From: CAIYYO01 sp049299895
Lineage (GTDB): Archaea; Altiarchaeota; Altiarchaeia; IMC4; QMZM01
Assembly (NCBI GenBank): GCA_049299895.1
Contig: JBAQYF010000026.1
Location: 124,001 to 188,000 of the forward strand
Direction: 5' to 3'
Length of the DNA: 64,000 bases
Part shown: in pieces, positions 33,907-42,913 of the stretch
Position numbering within the stretch: position 1 is the first letter of the stretch
How the letters are laid out: each line of letters starts with the position of its first letter
Notes under the pieces: model-generated
Told to the model about the DNA's origin: nothing
The model's database searches: none
The model's input: only the letters and a program-made list of their open reading frames with translations
Program-made: the position numbers and the translations under genes

Positions 33907-35369
33907 TCTACTCCCTCCTTTTTTCCAGTGAATAGTTCCGAGCCTTTGCCTGCGTATGTTATCTCGGATGCTTTCGGGTGGTATAGTTCCTCCATTATCT
34001 CGACTATCTTCGGGGTGCAGAATCCCCCCTGGCATCTGCCGAGTGTCGCGCGGCATCTTTTGCTTACGCTGTATATGCTTCGGGCGCATAAGGGATTGTT
34101 CAGTGCGTCCATTACCTCTTTTTTCGTGACTGTCTGGCACCTGCAGACGATGATGCCGTAATTCGGGTCCTTCTTTATCAGGTCGGATTTTTCCCTGTGG
34201 GACAGTTCAGCGAACCGTATCTTCGGCTTTTCCACAGGATCGTATTTCCTGTTTTCTTCGAGGCCTCCCCGTATGTCTTTTACGATGGTGGAGACCCTTT
34301 TTGCGATGGCTGGCGCTCCAGTCAGCCCGGGGGATTCTATCCCTATCAGGTTGATGAATCCGGGCACTTTGCGGCTTTCTTCCAGTATGAAATCAGCCGG
34401 CGCTTTTGAGCCTGCCGCTATCAGTTTGGGCCTTATACCTGAGAAGCTCTTTATTATGTCTTTTCTGGAGATCTTCGGCAGGAACTCGAATGATTCCATG
34501 AATAGCTTATCCATTACTTCAGCAGTATTTGCGTAATCGTCCGTTTCGGGCAGGTATTCTGCGCTTGGGCCGAGCATGATGTTCCCGTCGGTCGTGGGGG
34601 TAAGGTGTATTCCGAGGCCGCCCAGTTCTTTCGGAGGAACAGGGTATACTGCTCCGTTTATCAGGTTACGCTTATTTTTGTCGAGTATGTGGTATTCTCC
34701 GCGGCAGGGGTATATTTTGTATTCGTCTATCCCGACCATTGCCGCCACTTTGTCTGAATATAGTCCCGCGCTGTTTATGACGATGCCCGCATCATAGTTT
34801 CCGCTGCTTGAAACGATTCTGAAACCGTCGTTCTTCTCTTCGATTTCCTGCACTACAGTATTGAGACGGATGCATGCGCCGTTCCGATGCGCGTTCTCGG
34901 CGAGTGCGATAGTCAGTAGGAACGGGTCTAATATTGACGTGGTGGGCGAATGCAGCGCCTCTATTCCGTTGATGTTCGGCTCCAGTCTCTTTATCTCTTT
35001 TTCGTCTATTATCCGCAGTTTTTTGCAGCCGTTCTTTTCGCCTGTTGCTTTCAGCTTGTAGAGGTATTCGCGTTCTTCTTCCTCTTTGGCGGTTACTATC
35101 TTTCCTACCGGGAGGTACGGGACTCCGAGTTCTTTGCAGAATGCCGGCATCAATTCGTGGCCTTCGTTATTCAGTTTTGCCTTGAATGACCCGGTGGGTA
35201 CGTAGAATCCTGCGTGCGATACTCCGCTGTTCCTGCCGCTTGTGCCGAGGGCTACGTCGCATTCCTTCTCTAGCAGCCCCACTGTGAGCTTGTATTTGGT
35301 CAGTTCCCTGGCGATTGCGCAGCCTACTACGCCTCCGCCTATGACTGCAACATCGAATCTTGTTTCCAT
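33903..35369 (-). CDS. GlpA-like FAD dehydrogenase with BFD-type [2Fe-2S] domain
   Basis: 488 residues. FAD loop VIGGGVVGCAIARELTKYK at the start, then a DAO-type oxidase domain. From about residue 415 there is a BFD-like iron-sulfur domain (CRCQTVTKKEV ... CRATLGRCQGGFC). The pattern matches anaerobic glycerol-3-phosphate dehydrogenase of the GlpA/Thermotoga type, although 2-hydroxyglutarate-type oxidation is also possible. First gene of a three-gene operon. Archaea make lipids from glycerol-1-phosphate, so this is more likely catabolic or involved in turnover. Confidence 0.85.
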   Translation of the reverse strand: METRFDVAVIGGGVVGCAIARELTKYKLTVGLLEKECDVALGTSGRNSGVSHAGFYVPTGSFKAKLNNEGHELMPAFCKELGVPYLPVGKIVTAKEEEEREYLYKLKATGEKNGCKKLRIIDEKEIKRLEPNINGIEALHSPTTSILDPFLLTIALAENAHRNGACIRLNTVVQEIEEKNDGFRIVSSSGNYDAGIVINSAGLYSDKVAAMVGIDEYKIYPCRGEYHILDKNKRNLINGAVYPVPPKELGGLGIHLTPTTDGNIMLGPSAEYLPETDDYANTAEVMDKLFMESFEFLPKISRKDIIKSFSGIRPKLIAAGSKAPADFILEESRKVPGFINLIGIESPGLTGAPAIAKRVSTIVKDIRGGLEENRKYDPVEKPKIRFAELSHREKSDLIKKDPNYGIIVCRCQTVTKKEVMDALNNPLCARSIYSVSKRCRATLGRCQGGFCTPKIVEIMEELYHPKASEITYAGKGSELFTGKKEGVE

Positions 35370-35416
35370 GTTTTTTTCTTCTTTTCTTTGAAAAAGGAAT
35401 AAATTAATAATAGAAA

Positions 35417-35983
35417 ATGTATTTGATTACGCCGCTAAAAAACGCAGACATAAGGAAGCTTGCACTGGGAGATATTGTCTACATCACAGGGAGGATATAC
35501 ACGGCAAGAGACAAGGCCCACCAGAAAGCGCTCGCGGGGGGGAGATTCCCGGGAGACATAAAGGGCGGCGTCGTATTCCACTGCGGCCCGATAGCAAAAA
35601 AGGAGAAAACCGGCTGGAAGATGATAGCTATCGGTCCTACCACCAGTTCCAGGATGAATACATTGGAGCCCGATTTCATAGAAAAATTTGGAGTTGCGGC
35701 CATCATCGGAAAAGGCGGCATGGATAAGAAAACCGCCGGAGCGATGAAAGGCAAAGCAGTTTATCTGGCAATGACTGGGGGATGCGCAGCCACTGCCGGC
35801 GCGCAGATAAAGAAAGTCGTCTCTCTCGAATGGCCGGAACTCGGGGAGCCTGAGGCGGTCTGGGCGCTCGAAGCAGAAAAACTTGGGCCCTTGATCGTTG
35901 CGATGGACGCAAACGGAAACAGCATCTATGATGAAGTGAACAAAAAGGTCAAAGAGAATCTGGAAAAGATTCTGACACAATAA
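35417..35983 (+). CDS. fumB: Class I fumarate hydratase, beta subunit
   Basis: 188 residues. The conserved GDIVYITGRIYTARDKAH, FHCGP, GPTTSSRMN and GKGGM stretches are those of the C-terminal half of class I fumarases / TtdB. It works with the alpha subunit at 31079. The stop is separated by 1 base from the phosphopantothenate gene, which begins immediately after, so they are probably co-transcribed. Confidence 0.9.
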   Translation: MYLITPLKNADIRKLALGDIVYITGRIYTARDKAHQKALAGGRFPGDIKGGVVFHCGPIAKKEKTGWKMIAIGPTTSSRMNTLEPDFIEKFGVAAIIGKGGMDKKTAGAMKGKAVYLAMTGGCAATAGAQIKKVVSLEWPELGEPEAVWALEAEKLGPLIVAMDANGNSIYDEVNKKVKENLEKILTQ

Positions 35984-35984
35984 A

Positions 35985-36728
35985 ATGAAGATATCCAAGA
36001 CTCATCCCAGATACGAATCCCTCGTATACAGGCACAGGCTGGTTGCGGGCCTGGAGAAGGGTTACGTCACGCAGTCAGGCTTAATCGCGCACGGGAGGGG
36101 CGAGGCATTCGATTATTTGATAGGCGAAAGGACAGTCCCGGAAGCCCTGGAAGCTGAAAAGGCAGCCGTTGCCCTGCTTCTTTTGTCAAAGGACCCAGTT
36201 ATCTCAGTTAACGGAAATACTGCCGCTCTCTGCCCGAAAGAAGTGGTGGCCCTAGCAAAGGCAGTGGGCGCGAAGATCGAGGTCAACCTGTATTATCGTA
36301 CCCTGAAAAGGGAGAAGTTAATAGAGAAAATACTGAAAAAGAGCGGCGCAAAGGAGGTGTATGGCGTGGGGAGCAAGGCAGGAAAGAGAGTGCCGAACCT
36401 CGATTCAGAAAGGGCGAATGTCGATTCCTTCGGTATTTGGTCCTCTGATGTAGTTATGGTCCCTTTGGAGGACGGGGATCGTGTGGAGGCCCTTGTCGCC
36501 ATGGGCAAAAAGGTTATTTCTATTGACTTGAATCCTGTCTCCAGGACGTCTCAGAAGGCTTCAGTCTCTATTGTGGACAACGTCGTCAGGGCGGTCCCTA
36601 ATATGATAAAACTGACAGAGGGCATGGAGAGGATGGATGAAGGTGTTCTCCGGAGTATGCTGGATGCTTATGATAATAGAGAAATCCTTGAAAAAATCAA
36701 CCGGACGATCCGCCAAAACATCACTTAA
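35985..36728 (+). CDS. 4-phosphopantoate--beta-alanine ligase (archaeal phosphopantothenate synthetase)
   Basis: 247 residues. The DUF137 signature is strong: SHPRYESLVYRHRLVAGLEKG, GLIAHGRGEAFDYLIGE, VSVNG-type ISVNGNTAAL, LEDGDRVEALVAMGKKVI and DLNPVSRTSQKA. It makes 4'-phosphopantothenate from phosphopantoate and beta-alanine with ATP, the archaeal CoA route discovered in Thermococcus. Pantoate kinase is not in the window. The stop overlaps dphB on the other strand by 8 bases. Confidence 0.93.
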   Translation: MKISKTHPRYESLVYRHRLVAGLEKGYVTQSGLIAHGRGEAFDYLIGERTVPEALEAEKAAVALLLLSKDPVISVNGNTAALCPKEVVALAKAVGAKIEVNLYYRTLKREKLIEKILKKSGAKEVYGVGSKAGKRVPNLDSERANVDSFGIWSSDVVMVPLEDGDRVEALVAMGKKVISIDLNPVSRTSQKASVSIVDNVVRAVPNMIKLTEGMERMDEGVLRSMLDAYDNREILEKINRTIRQNIT

Positions 36729-37476
36729 ATAGTTCGAGCGCGTCTTTTTCCATGAAATGAAGCTTTCCAGGAACGATTAGGCAATGAGGCGGTTTTCCAA
36801 ATGCTTCTTTTTCTAATTCAGATGCTTTTCCTGCTTTTATTGTTGTGTCTCCGCCTAGTCTTGCAATCCCGATACATAGAGTGTCCGGACTGAATAATCC
36901 TTGTTTTTTCTGGTTTTCTATCTCAAGTAGGAGGCTTATTGCTTCGTTTACTGTCATAAAGCGTTTTTCTTCTGCTTTTATATCCAGCAGGAAAAGTGTG
37001 TGCAGCCCTGTTTTCTGGTTTTCTCCGAGGATATCATAGGGAGACGTAGGGAAGTAATTCTTTTCAGGATAGACCAGGGATGCCGTCTTGCCGTACTTGT
37101 AGATCTGCAGGCCGGCTTCGCCTATGGCCGAATAGACAGACGACGAGTGGATTATTTTATAGGGGATTCCGAGTTTCTTTGCTCTCAGGATCAGGTCTAT
37201 GTGGGTCGTAGCCACCATGGGATCGCCGCTTATTAATATTGCTATGTCCCGGTTTTTCGAGTGCTTGAAGACGTTTTGCTCCGGTCTTTCCTCTAGGTCG
37301 CCTCTTTTCAGTATCGTGACTTTTTTGCCGGTCATGTCTTCCAGGTTGGTTAATGAGCCGGAAAAATGGTTTGTATAGAACTCTGCGTATATCCCGGAGC
37401 AGCTTTTTAAGGCTTCCAGGCCGCGTATTGACAGGTCTTTTTCGTCGAAAACGCCTAAGCCGATCAGGTATAACAT
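36721..37476 (-). CDS. dphB: Diphthine synthase
   Basis: 251 residues. MLYLIGLGVFDEKDLSIRGLEALKSC and the SAM-binding ISGDPMVATTH are those of DphB/DPH5. It adds methyl groups to the modified histidine of elongation factor 2 on the way to diphthamide. TATA-poor upstream; the S-layer terminator lies just before it on the same strand. Confidence 0.94.
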   Translation of the reverse strand: MLYLIGLGVFDEKDLSIRGLEALKSCSGIYAEFYTNHFSGSLTNLEDMTGKKVTILKRGDLEERPEQNVFKHSKNRDIAILISGDPMVATTHIDLILRAKKLGIPYKIIHSSSVYSAIGEAGLQIYKYGKTASLVYPEKNYFPTSPYDILGENQKTGLHTLFLLDIKAEEKRFMTVNEAISLLLEIENQKKQGLFSPDTLCIGIARLGGDTTIKAGKASELEKEAFGKPPHCLIVPGKLHFMEKDALELFK

Positions 37477-37497
37477 GTGAAGAATCAGGTATTAGAA

Positions 37498-37543
37498 AAA
37501 TAAAAAAAGAAAAAAATATAGATGAATACCCTTTCGGGCATTC
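37498..37543 (-). terminator. Strong terminator of the S-layer gene
   Basis: On the minus strand GAATGCCC-GAAA-GGGTATTC (37524-37543) forms an 8-pair stem with a GNRA loop. ATCTATATTTTTTTCTTTTTTTATTTTT follows (in the 37498-37523 range). Hairpin plus long T-tract would separate the highly expressed S-layer mRNA from dphB, which is on the same strand downstream. Confidence 0.8.
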
Positions 37544-37557
37544 ACTTACAGACGTTC

Positions 37558-40437
37558 TTATGCGTGGACGTTTGCTTTCAGCCAGTTGACTAGGGCGTTT
37601 CCACCGGCAACTGTATCGTCTGCTGTCCATCCGGCAACTACTATCATGTTACCGCTCTTCTTGACGATAAATTTGTCGGCTGCTGCGCTTATTTCGTCCC
37701 TTGTCACTATGGGCTCAGTCATTGCATTGACTGCGGGTCCACCGACCAGGATCAGGCTCTTGGTCGTGTCGGCTGCTACTTCAGGCACTACCATGTTGCC
37801 GACAACTGGGTTGACGACTGCTGTGGTTGCGCTGCCGCTGTCTGTTGAGTTGCCTACGCTCACGTCGAACTTCGACACGGTGAAGGTACAGCATCCTGCT
37901 GATACGTCCTTGCCTTCATCTGCCTTGGTTATCGTAGACTCGGCAACTGTCTGCTCTTCCACGGTTCCAATGAAGTAAGTCGAATCGACTTTCTCCTGTG
38001 GGTGGGCCAGCTCTACAGCGTCCAGCCTGTTGTCTGTTCCCCAATCCAGGGTGAACGCATCTCCTCCTTCAGGCACAATCAGCATGGTGTCTTGGTCTTC
38101 GTGTATCTCCACACCGCCTGTTAACGTGGTCAGGTATATGTCTGTGCGGAAGTCACTGTCATCGTCCTTGTTGTACATCCTGTCGGATATATCCACAACA
38201 ACATTTCCGTCTGCTACTTCGAAGACGAATAATGTGTCGTCGTCGTCGCTGTCATCATTCAGATCTTTGGTTGCGTTGTAGTTCACAAAGTTGGGGTCGC
38301 TTGCAAGATCGCCTTCGTTGACTATCTCAAAGCCCAGGTTGTATCCGTTTACCTGGAAGTCGTCAAACTTTCCTACCATGTCCGCGTTTATGTATATCAG
38401 GGGGTCGACAAATGTGTCTGTCGCTGCGTTGTAGTCTGCGTTCGTGGAGAAGAATATCTTGTTGTCTCCGTCGTCGAACAGCAGGTCCAGGTAGTTGCCG
38501 CCGCCCAGGTTTATTGCGTTCTTCTTTATGAAGAGCCTGTCTGCGCTTATGGTAATCTCCTTGTCTTTGTCGTAGTCACCGGAATCTACAGTTACCTGAC
38601 CGATTGCGTCAACTTTCAGGGCCTGCGTTAATGCCAGTTCTCTTATTTTTACGTCTGGCAGATCTCCGCAGTTTAGTCCTGTGAACGTATCGTCGTTCGG
38701 GTCGCCGTCGTCTTTGTCGTCACAGTATCTTTTGAGGTCCTTTATCTTGTCTCGGTTGCCTCTTATCTGCGGGTCTAGGGTGACGTCTATGGTGTCGTCT
38801 GTTGTTCCGTCGCTGTTGTCCTGTTTCTCGTAGGTGTCGTACTTGTATACGGTTCCGTCCAGCATGAAGAGGTCGTTCTTCTTAAAGGGTCCTTCGTCCA
38901 GGCGTACTTTGCTGTATGTGTTGTCGTCTTCGCCGGTAAACGTCAGGGTGGCCTGGTAGTTGTCGTCTCCTCTTTCCAGCTTTATGTTGCCGTTGTCTTG
39001 TCCGGACAGGTCTGATTCCTTGAACTTGTTGGTCAGGTATCCCTTAAAGGTTATCCTGAAGTTGTTCGGGAAGTTTAAGGACTCGTCTTTCTCCAGTGCT
39101 TCGTCGCCGTCCAGGTCGTGGTTGTACGTAACGGTTACGGACTTGAGTAGGGAATCTTCCTCCTCGGTGTCCTGCTCATCGTATTCGCTTATTGCGCAGT
39201 CGTTTGCCGTTTCGTCGGTTGCATCATTAGCGTCTTGGCAGTAGTTGACTGTTGCAAATTCCACTTCCCAGTCAGTCTTGACTTGTCCGCCTATCTCCAG
39301 GTCTTCGCCGTTTTCTAATAGTACCTGAGTGCTTAAGTCATATACTATTATAGATGCGCTCTGTAGTGCGGCTGCTTCTTCTGCGTAAACACCGGATAGT
39401 TCCATGTTGTCTACGACGCCGTTTGCCATCTTGGATATCTGTACCTGTACGATGGTCCCGTCGGGTTTCTGCACGTCCAGGAGTATTCCTGCAACGGTGT
39501 ATTCGGCTGCGTATATCAGGTGGTCTACCTTAAACTTGTAGCCCTTGTATTCTGCAGTGAATCCTTCGCTTGTAACGTCGTCCAGGACTTTTGCCTTGGC
39601 CAGGTATATCTTGTCGCTTCCGTCAACGTCTTTAACATAGTATTCTTCTCCGAAGAGGATCATCTTGCCTCTGTATTCGAAGTCTATGTAGCATTCGTCG
39701 CCGTCACAGTCCTCGCTGTCTTTTGTTATCCTCTTCATGGGTATGTAGTCTGTTTCTACCTGGTACGAGACTGCTCCTTTCTTTATTGCCATCTTCAGGG
39801 ACTCGGAGTCGTCGTCGTTTATGCCTTCTTCGTAGTAGAATATCTTGGAGGAGTTTACGTCTATTTTCTCCTTCATGTCGTGGGCGGGGTTCTCTAGCGC
39901 CTCAAGACATAGGTTGTGACAGAACAAGCAGTGTATGTTGGTGTAGCTTCCTTCCATCAGGAGGCCTGCTTCGGTTCTTGTCTGCTTGTCACATGACAGA
40001 GTGTAGGACGTAAAGTCGCCTTTTTCATAGGTCTTGCTGTCCTGGAAGAACAGTCCGAGGTCCGCATCATAGAAGTCGGGTGTGTCTTCTGCTATGTCCG
40101 TGTCCTGTACGTAGTCACCAATAGCACCTCTTGCGGCGGTCGTTATGACAACCTGTCCTTCAGGGGTGTATGATGGACCAGATCCGGTTACGGTCTGTGT
40201 CATGTAGGCAAGGTTTCCTACGGTTGCAGCTATGTTTCCTGCTGCAACGGCATCTGTTGCCAGCCCTTTTTCTCCAACTACGATCTGTACGATCGGGTTG
40301 AAGCTTGCATCATAGAAGAAGCCTTTCGTTATTCCTGTGCTGTCCATTCCAGCCATTACAGGAGCGGAAAGCGCTGCTCCTAACATCGCGGTTCCTGCTA
40401 CGAGGGAACCAACTCTTCGTATATTCATGCTTTTCAT
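37558..40437 (-). CDS. S-layer protein (methanogen/MJ type)
   Basis: 959 residues. It begins with MKSMNIRRVGSLVAGTAMLGAALSAPVMAG, the signal and start of the S-layer family known from Methanococcales and relatives. The C-terminal module (KSLILVGGPAVNAM, MIVVAGWTADDTVAGGNALVNWLKANVHA) is typical too. The middle is extremely rich in Asp (for example DDDDTLFVFEVADG, DDKDDGDPNDD), suggesting acidic, calcium-binding repeats. CLFCHNLCLE and other cysteines occur. It should form the surface lattice. Own TATA promoter and strong terminator flank it. Confidence 0.93.
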   Translation of the reverse strand: MKSMNIRRVGSLVAGTAMLGAALSAPVMAGMDSTGITKGFFYDASFNPIVQIVVGEKGLATDAVAAGNIAATVGNLAYMTQTVTGSGPSYTPEGQVVITTAARGAIGDYVQDTDIAEDTPDFYDADLGLFFQDSKTYEKGDFTSYTLSCDKQTRTEAGLLMEGSYTNIHCLFCHNLCLEALENPAHDMKEKIDVNSSKIFYYEEGINDDDSESLKMAIKKGAVSYQVETDYIPMKRITKDSEDCDGDECYIDFEYRGKMILFGEEYYVKDVDGSDKIYLAKAKVLDDVTSEGFTAEYKGYKFKVDHLIYAAEYTVAGILLDVQKPDGTIVQVQISKMANGVVDNMELSGVYAEEAAALQSASIIVYDLSTQVLLENGEDLEIGGQVKTDWEVEFATVNYCQDANDATDETANDCAISEYDEQDTEEEDSLLKSVTVTYNHDLDGDEALEKDESLNFPNNFRITFKGYLTNKFKESDLSGQDNGNIKLERGDDNYQATLTFTGEDDNTYSKVRLDEGPFKKNDLFMLDGTVYKYDTYEKQDNSDGTTDDTIDVTLDPQIRGNRDKIKDLKRYCDDKDDGDPNDDTFTGLNCGDLPDVKIRELALTQALKVDAIGQVTVDSGDYDKDKEITISADRLFIKKNAINLGGGNYLDLLFDDGDNKIFFSTNADYNAATDTFVDPLIYINADMVGKFDDFQVNGYNLGFEIVNEGDLASDPNFVNYNATKDLNDDSDDDDTLFVFEVADGNVVVDISDRMYNKDDDSDFRTDIYLTTLTGGVEIHEDQDTMLIVPEGGDAFTLDWGTDNRLDAVELAHPQEKVDSTYFIGTVEEQTVAESTITKADEGKDVSAGCCTFTVSKFDVSVGNSTDSGSATTAVVNPVVGNMVVPEVAADTTKSLILVGGPAVNAMTEPIVTRDEISAAADKFIVKKSGNMIVVAGWTADDTVAGGNALVNWLKANVHA

Positions 40438-40532
40438 TTTTTTGGTTTTGTTTTATTTTTATTATTTAGTTTTAATTCATTCCTAAATCGCTTGTTATTA
40501 GCAATTTAGTAATAAGAGATTCGTCAGATACC

Positions 40533-40541
40533 TATATATAA
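40533..40541 (-). promoter_or_regulatory. TATA box of the S-layer gene, with leader stem-loop
   Basis: TTATATATA on the minus strand lies about 95 bases before the ATG, so the mRNA has a leader of about 70 bases. Within the leader TTATTACTAAATTGCTAATAA (about 40499-40519) can form a stem TTATTA/TAATAA. An A/T-rich stretch directly precedes the start codon. A long structured leader is common for abundant surface-layer mRNAs and may stabilise the message. Confidence 0.6.
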
Positions 40542-40625
40542 CATAGGCTGGACATAAACCGGACAATAACTGTTAAATGTCCAATAATTCTTATTTTCAC
40601 TCTTAAAAGTTCTATTAATCTTCTT

Positions 40626-41846
40626 TTACTCAAAAACCCATTCTTTTAGCTTCAACCAGTTAGTACGGCCTTCTTTCTTCCTTTCTATTATATTGCGCTT
40701 TTCTAACCGCTTTATTGTATCAGAAAGGGAAGATTTGGGCATCCCAGTCGATTTATAGACAAATGCTTGGGTTATCTCATCTTCGGCTTTTAAGAGCAAT
40801 TCGACAACGGATCTCTCACTTTCATCCAGGACATTTAGGATAGATTCCTTTAAGGCTCTTTTTCCAGCAACCGTTTTCCCAACTGAAAAGTCCACTACCC
40901 GCTTCTCATTATGAACATCCTCTTTTACATAATCCCCTGATTCAGACTCAGGGGCTGAGTCATGGCTCACGTTGTAGATAATGCCATTGCCGGCAGCGGG
41001 CTCAGAGACATCTGGGCCCTTCTTTGGGGTCCCGCCCAGGGGAGACTCGCTTTCAACATCGTCCCTTGCAGGTTTTTCCGCTTTCCCGGTCTTTGATTTG
41101 AGGCGGTATAAAAAGAATAGCAAAACCATGAGCAATAAAACCGCCCAGGGCAGGAAATACGCCCTGAAATCAACGCCCGCAATAGGCATCGTCGAAGTGG
41201 TGCTCAACGTCGTAGTCGTCGCCCCCGGCCTCGTGATGATGGGCCCCCCGGAAGACCCCAGGACATATTCAAAGTTCAGATTGAATCCCGTTTTTTGCGG
41301 ATAAAACCATATCTCCGAATCACCTATAGGACTGAAGTTTATGTCGTCTTTCAGGTTTATCTTGGTTATCTGAGTCTTTTTAGGAGTATAAAGTTTTACA
41401 ATGGTCCCAGGATATTCCTTTGTCTGGGGGGTCGCCGTTGTCGTGTAATTCAGGCTCCAGACATCTCCTGACTTGCTTGTAAGCCTCTGGGTGGTATATT
41501 TCAGGATAATGATCTGATTGGAATTATTGGATTCAGACAGGATGAAAGATACCAATTGCCCATTAACTTGCTGCGTTATCTCAAATGAGACATTATTATT
41601 CTTAGAATCAAGAATCTGGATTTCCTGAACATTCTCAGGAACGATTACCGCAGAAACATCCCCTCCACGGGTAATGACCTCTTCTGTTACGGAAACCATA
41701 CCGCTCTGATCGATGACCAGCACTATGGAAGGAATGCTTAATATGCCTTTCTCCAGGGTAAAATCAGTGCTCGCGTTATCCTGTGCATAGGTATATGCCG
41801 CCAAAAATATAATACATAGGACGGCACACAAAGACCTATAATTCAT
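40626..41846 (-). CDS. Membrane-anchored winged-helix protein with extracellular domain
   Basis: 406 residues. A signal peptide (about 1-21, ending AYTYA) is followed by an outside domain of about 180 residues. Next are a short Thr-rich linker (GATTTTLSTTSTM) and a membrane segment near residue 230-250. A charged cytoplasmic linker and a C-terminal winged helix (about 335-400) complete it. The latter reads VLDESERSVVELLLKAED, FVYKSTGMPKSSLSDTIKRLEKRNIIE, MarR-like. This layout is that of archaeal membrane-bound regulators. It sits directly upstream of the S-layer gene on the same strand. Confidence 0.8.
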   Translation of the reverse strand: MNYRSLCAVLCIIFLAAYTYAQDNASTDFTLEKGILSIPSIVLVIDQSGMVSVTEEVITRGGDVSAVIVPENVQEIQILDSKNNNVSFEITQQVNGQLVSFILSESNNSNQIIILKYTTQRLTSKSGDVWSLNYTTTATPQTKEYPGTIVKLYTPKKTQITKINLKDDINFSPIGDSEIWFYPQKTGFNLNFEYVLGSSGGPIITRPGATTTTLSTTSTMPIAGVDFRAYFLPWAVLLLMVLLFFLYRLKSKTGKAEKPARDDVESESPLGGTPKKGPDVSEPAAGNGIIYNVSHDSAPESESGDYVKEDVHNEKRVVDFSVGKTVAGKRALKESILNVLDESERSVVELLLKAEDEITQAFVYKSTGMPKSSLSDTIKRLEKRNIIERKKEGRTNWLKLKEWVFE

Positions 41847-41919
41847 TTTAATCTTTTATTATATATTATATTATATATTAATAATAAAAAGAATAGAGGA
41901 ATAATGAACGACCGAACTA

Positions 41920-42411
41920 TCACTTGAGCTTCGATCCCTTGATAATCTGGCTGTAAACTTTCTTTCTTTCTTCGTCTTTCAGGAGCGTGAGTATCTGCGA
42001 AGAGAATGTCTGCGAGAGTTCGCTTACGTCGGCCAGTACAGATTGCATCTCGTCCAAATTAAGTTTGACATGGTGCGGCTCGATTATCTCTATCGCCGAG
42101 GGTCCGTATCGCATAGTCACATTGACGAACCACCTGAAATCCCGGAACAATAGGTCTATTTCCACGACGCCTGAGAAGAAATCGTCTTTCGCGTCTTTCT
42201 TGAGCTCGTAGAATTTGACGTTGAGGACGGTTACGTTCTCTTCCGCGACAAGGGAATCGAATACAGTACGCTCAAGTGCTTTCTGGCAGGCGTCTTTGTC
42301 GTTTCCCTGGACCTCCATGAATATCCTGGCATGTAGGCAGCCCTCGCTCAAAAGCTTGTCCACGTCTGCGTCCTCATTGAAGGATTTCTCTAGAAGGGGT
42401 TTATCTGACAT
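41920..42411 (-). CDS. Conserved archaeal-looking protein, unknown
   Basis: 163 residues, alpha/beta, with no membrane segments. The first half has LHARIFMEVQG and LNVKFYELKKD strands with a helix between; the last 50 residues look helical. It suggests a ferredoxin-like fold plus a helical tail. I do not recognise the family. Divergent from the gene at 42464, whose longer readings overlap it, and separated from it by 52 bases. Confidence 0.7.
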   Translation of the reverse strand: MSDKPLLEKSFNEDADVDKLLSEGCLHARIFMEVQGNDKDACQKALERTVFDSLVAEENVTVLNVKFYELKKDAKDDFFSGVVEIDLLFRDFRWFVNVTMRYGPSAIEIIEPHHVKLNLDEMQSVLADVSELSQTFSSQILTLLKDEERKKVYSQIIKGSKLK

Positions 42412-42463
42412 TCTGAATCAAAGCAAGATTTATCTATGGAATTACTTGTTAAATAAGCAGCAA

Positions 42464-42913
42464 ATGAACTTACTATCCCAGATAACCCTTAAATGGTACG
42501 ACGACTCAAGCCTTATGTCAGAAGACAGAAGAGAGCTTGTAGAACTGTTCTTGGACGCAATAGGCATAACAAGAGAGGTAGCGGCAGACATATTCGAACT
42601 ATTGCTGATAGCAAGATCCAAAGGTCTCTCCCTCACGTCCAAAGAGATAATGGAAGGAATAACAGAGATGCGAACGCACAGAGGATGCGCCCCGGACGAT
42701 TCGCTCACTCTAAGGAACATACAGATATGGCTCAAATACTTCCGCAGCCTCGGCCTGCTGGAAAAGATCGGCGGAAGATATTTCTTCAAGGGCAATAAAC
42801 GGCCCAGCACGGTTTTCAGGGAGACTGTTAAACCGGAGGTCATAGACAAAAGCGCGGATTACCTGGCAAGAGTGCTTGAAAAACTGGAAGACAGATACAA
42901 CATAAAGAAATGA
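42464..42913 (+). CDS. Small winged-helix-like protein preceding the thiolation gene
   Basis: 149 residues from ATG 42464; a longer reading from 42215 would overlap the divergent gene and is rejected. It is mostly helical, with a helix-turn-helix-like IARSKGLSLTSKEIMEGI and a wing-like LGLLEKIGGRYFFKG. It is translationally coupled to the tRNA-thiolation gene (ATGA 42910-42913). A DNA- or RNA-binding accessory role is inferred only from context. Confidence 0.65.
   Translation: MNLLSQITLKWYDDSSLMSEDRRELVELFLDAIGITREVAADIFELLLIARSKGLSLTSKEIMEGITEMRTHRGCAPDDSLTLRNIQIWLKYFRSLGLLEKIGGRYFFKGNKRPSTVFRETVKPEVIDKSADYLARVLEKLEDRYNIKK

Noticed and set aside
39520..40013. Frames on the + strand opposite the S-layer gene
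   Set aside because: Shadows created by the strong codon bias of the Asp-rich S-layer gene; Val/Phe-rich text with no family resemblance.
42215..42463. N-terminal extension of the winged-helix-like protein
   Set aside because: It overlaps the divergent gene at 41920-42411 in antisense and contains no conserved-looking sequence; ATG 42464 fits better.
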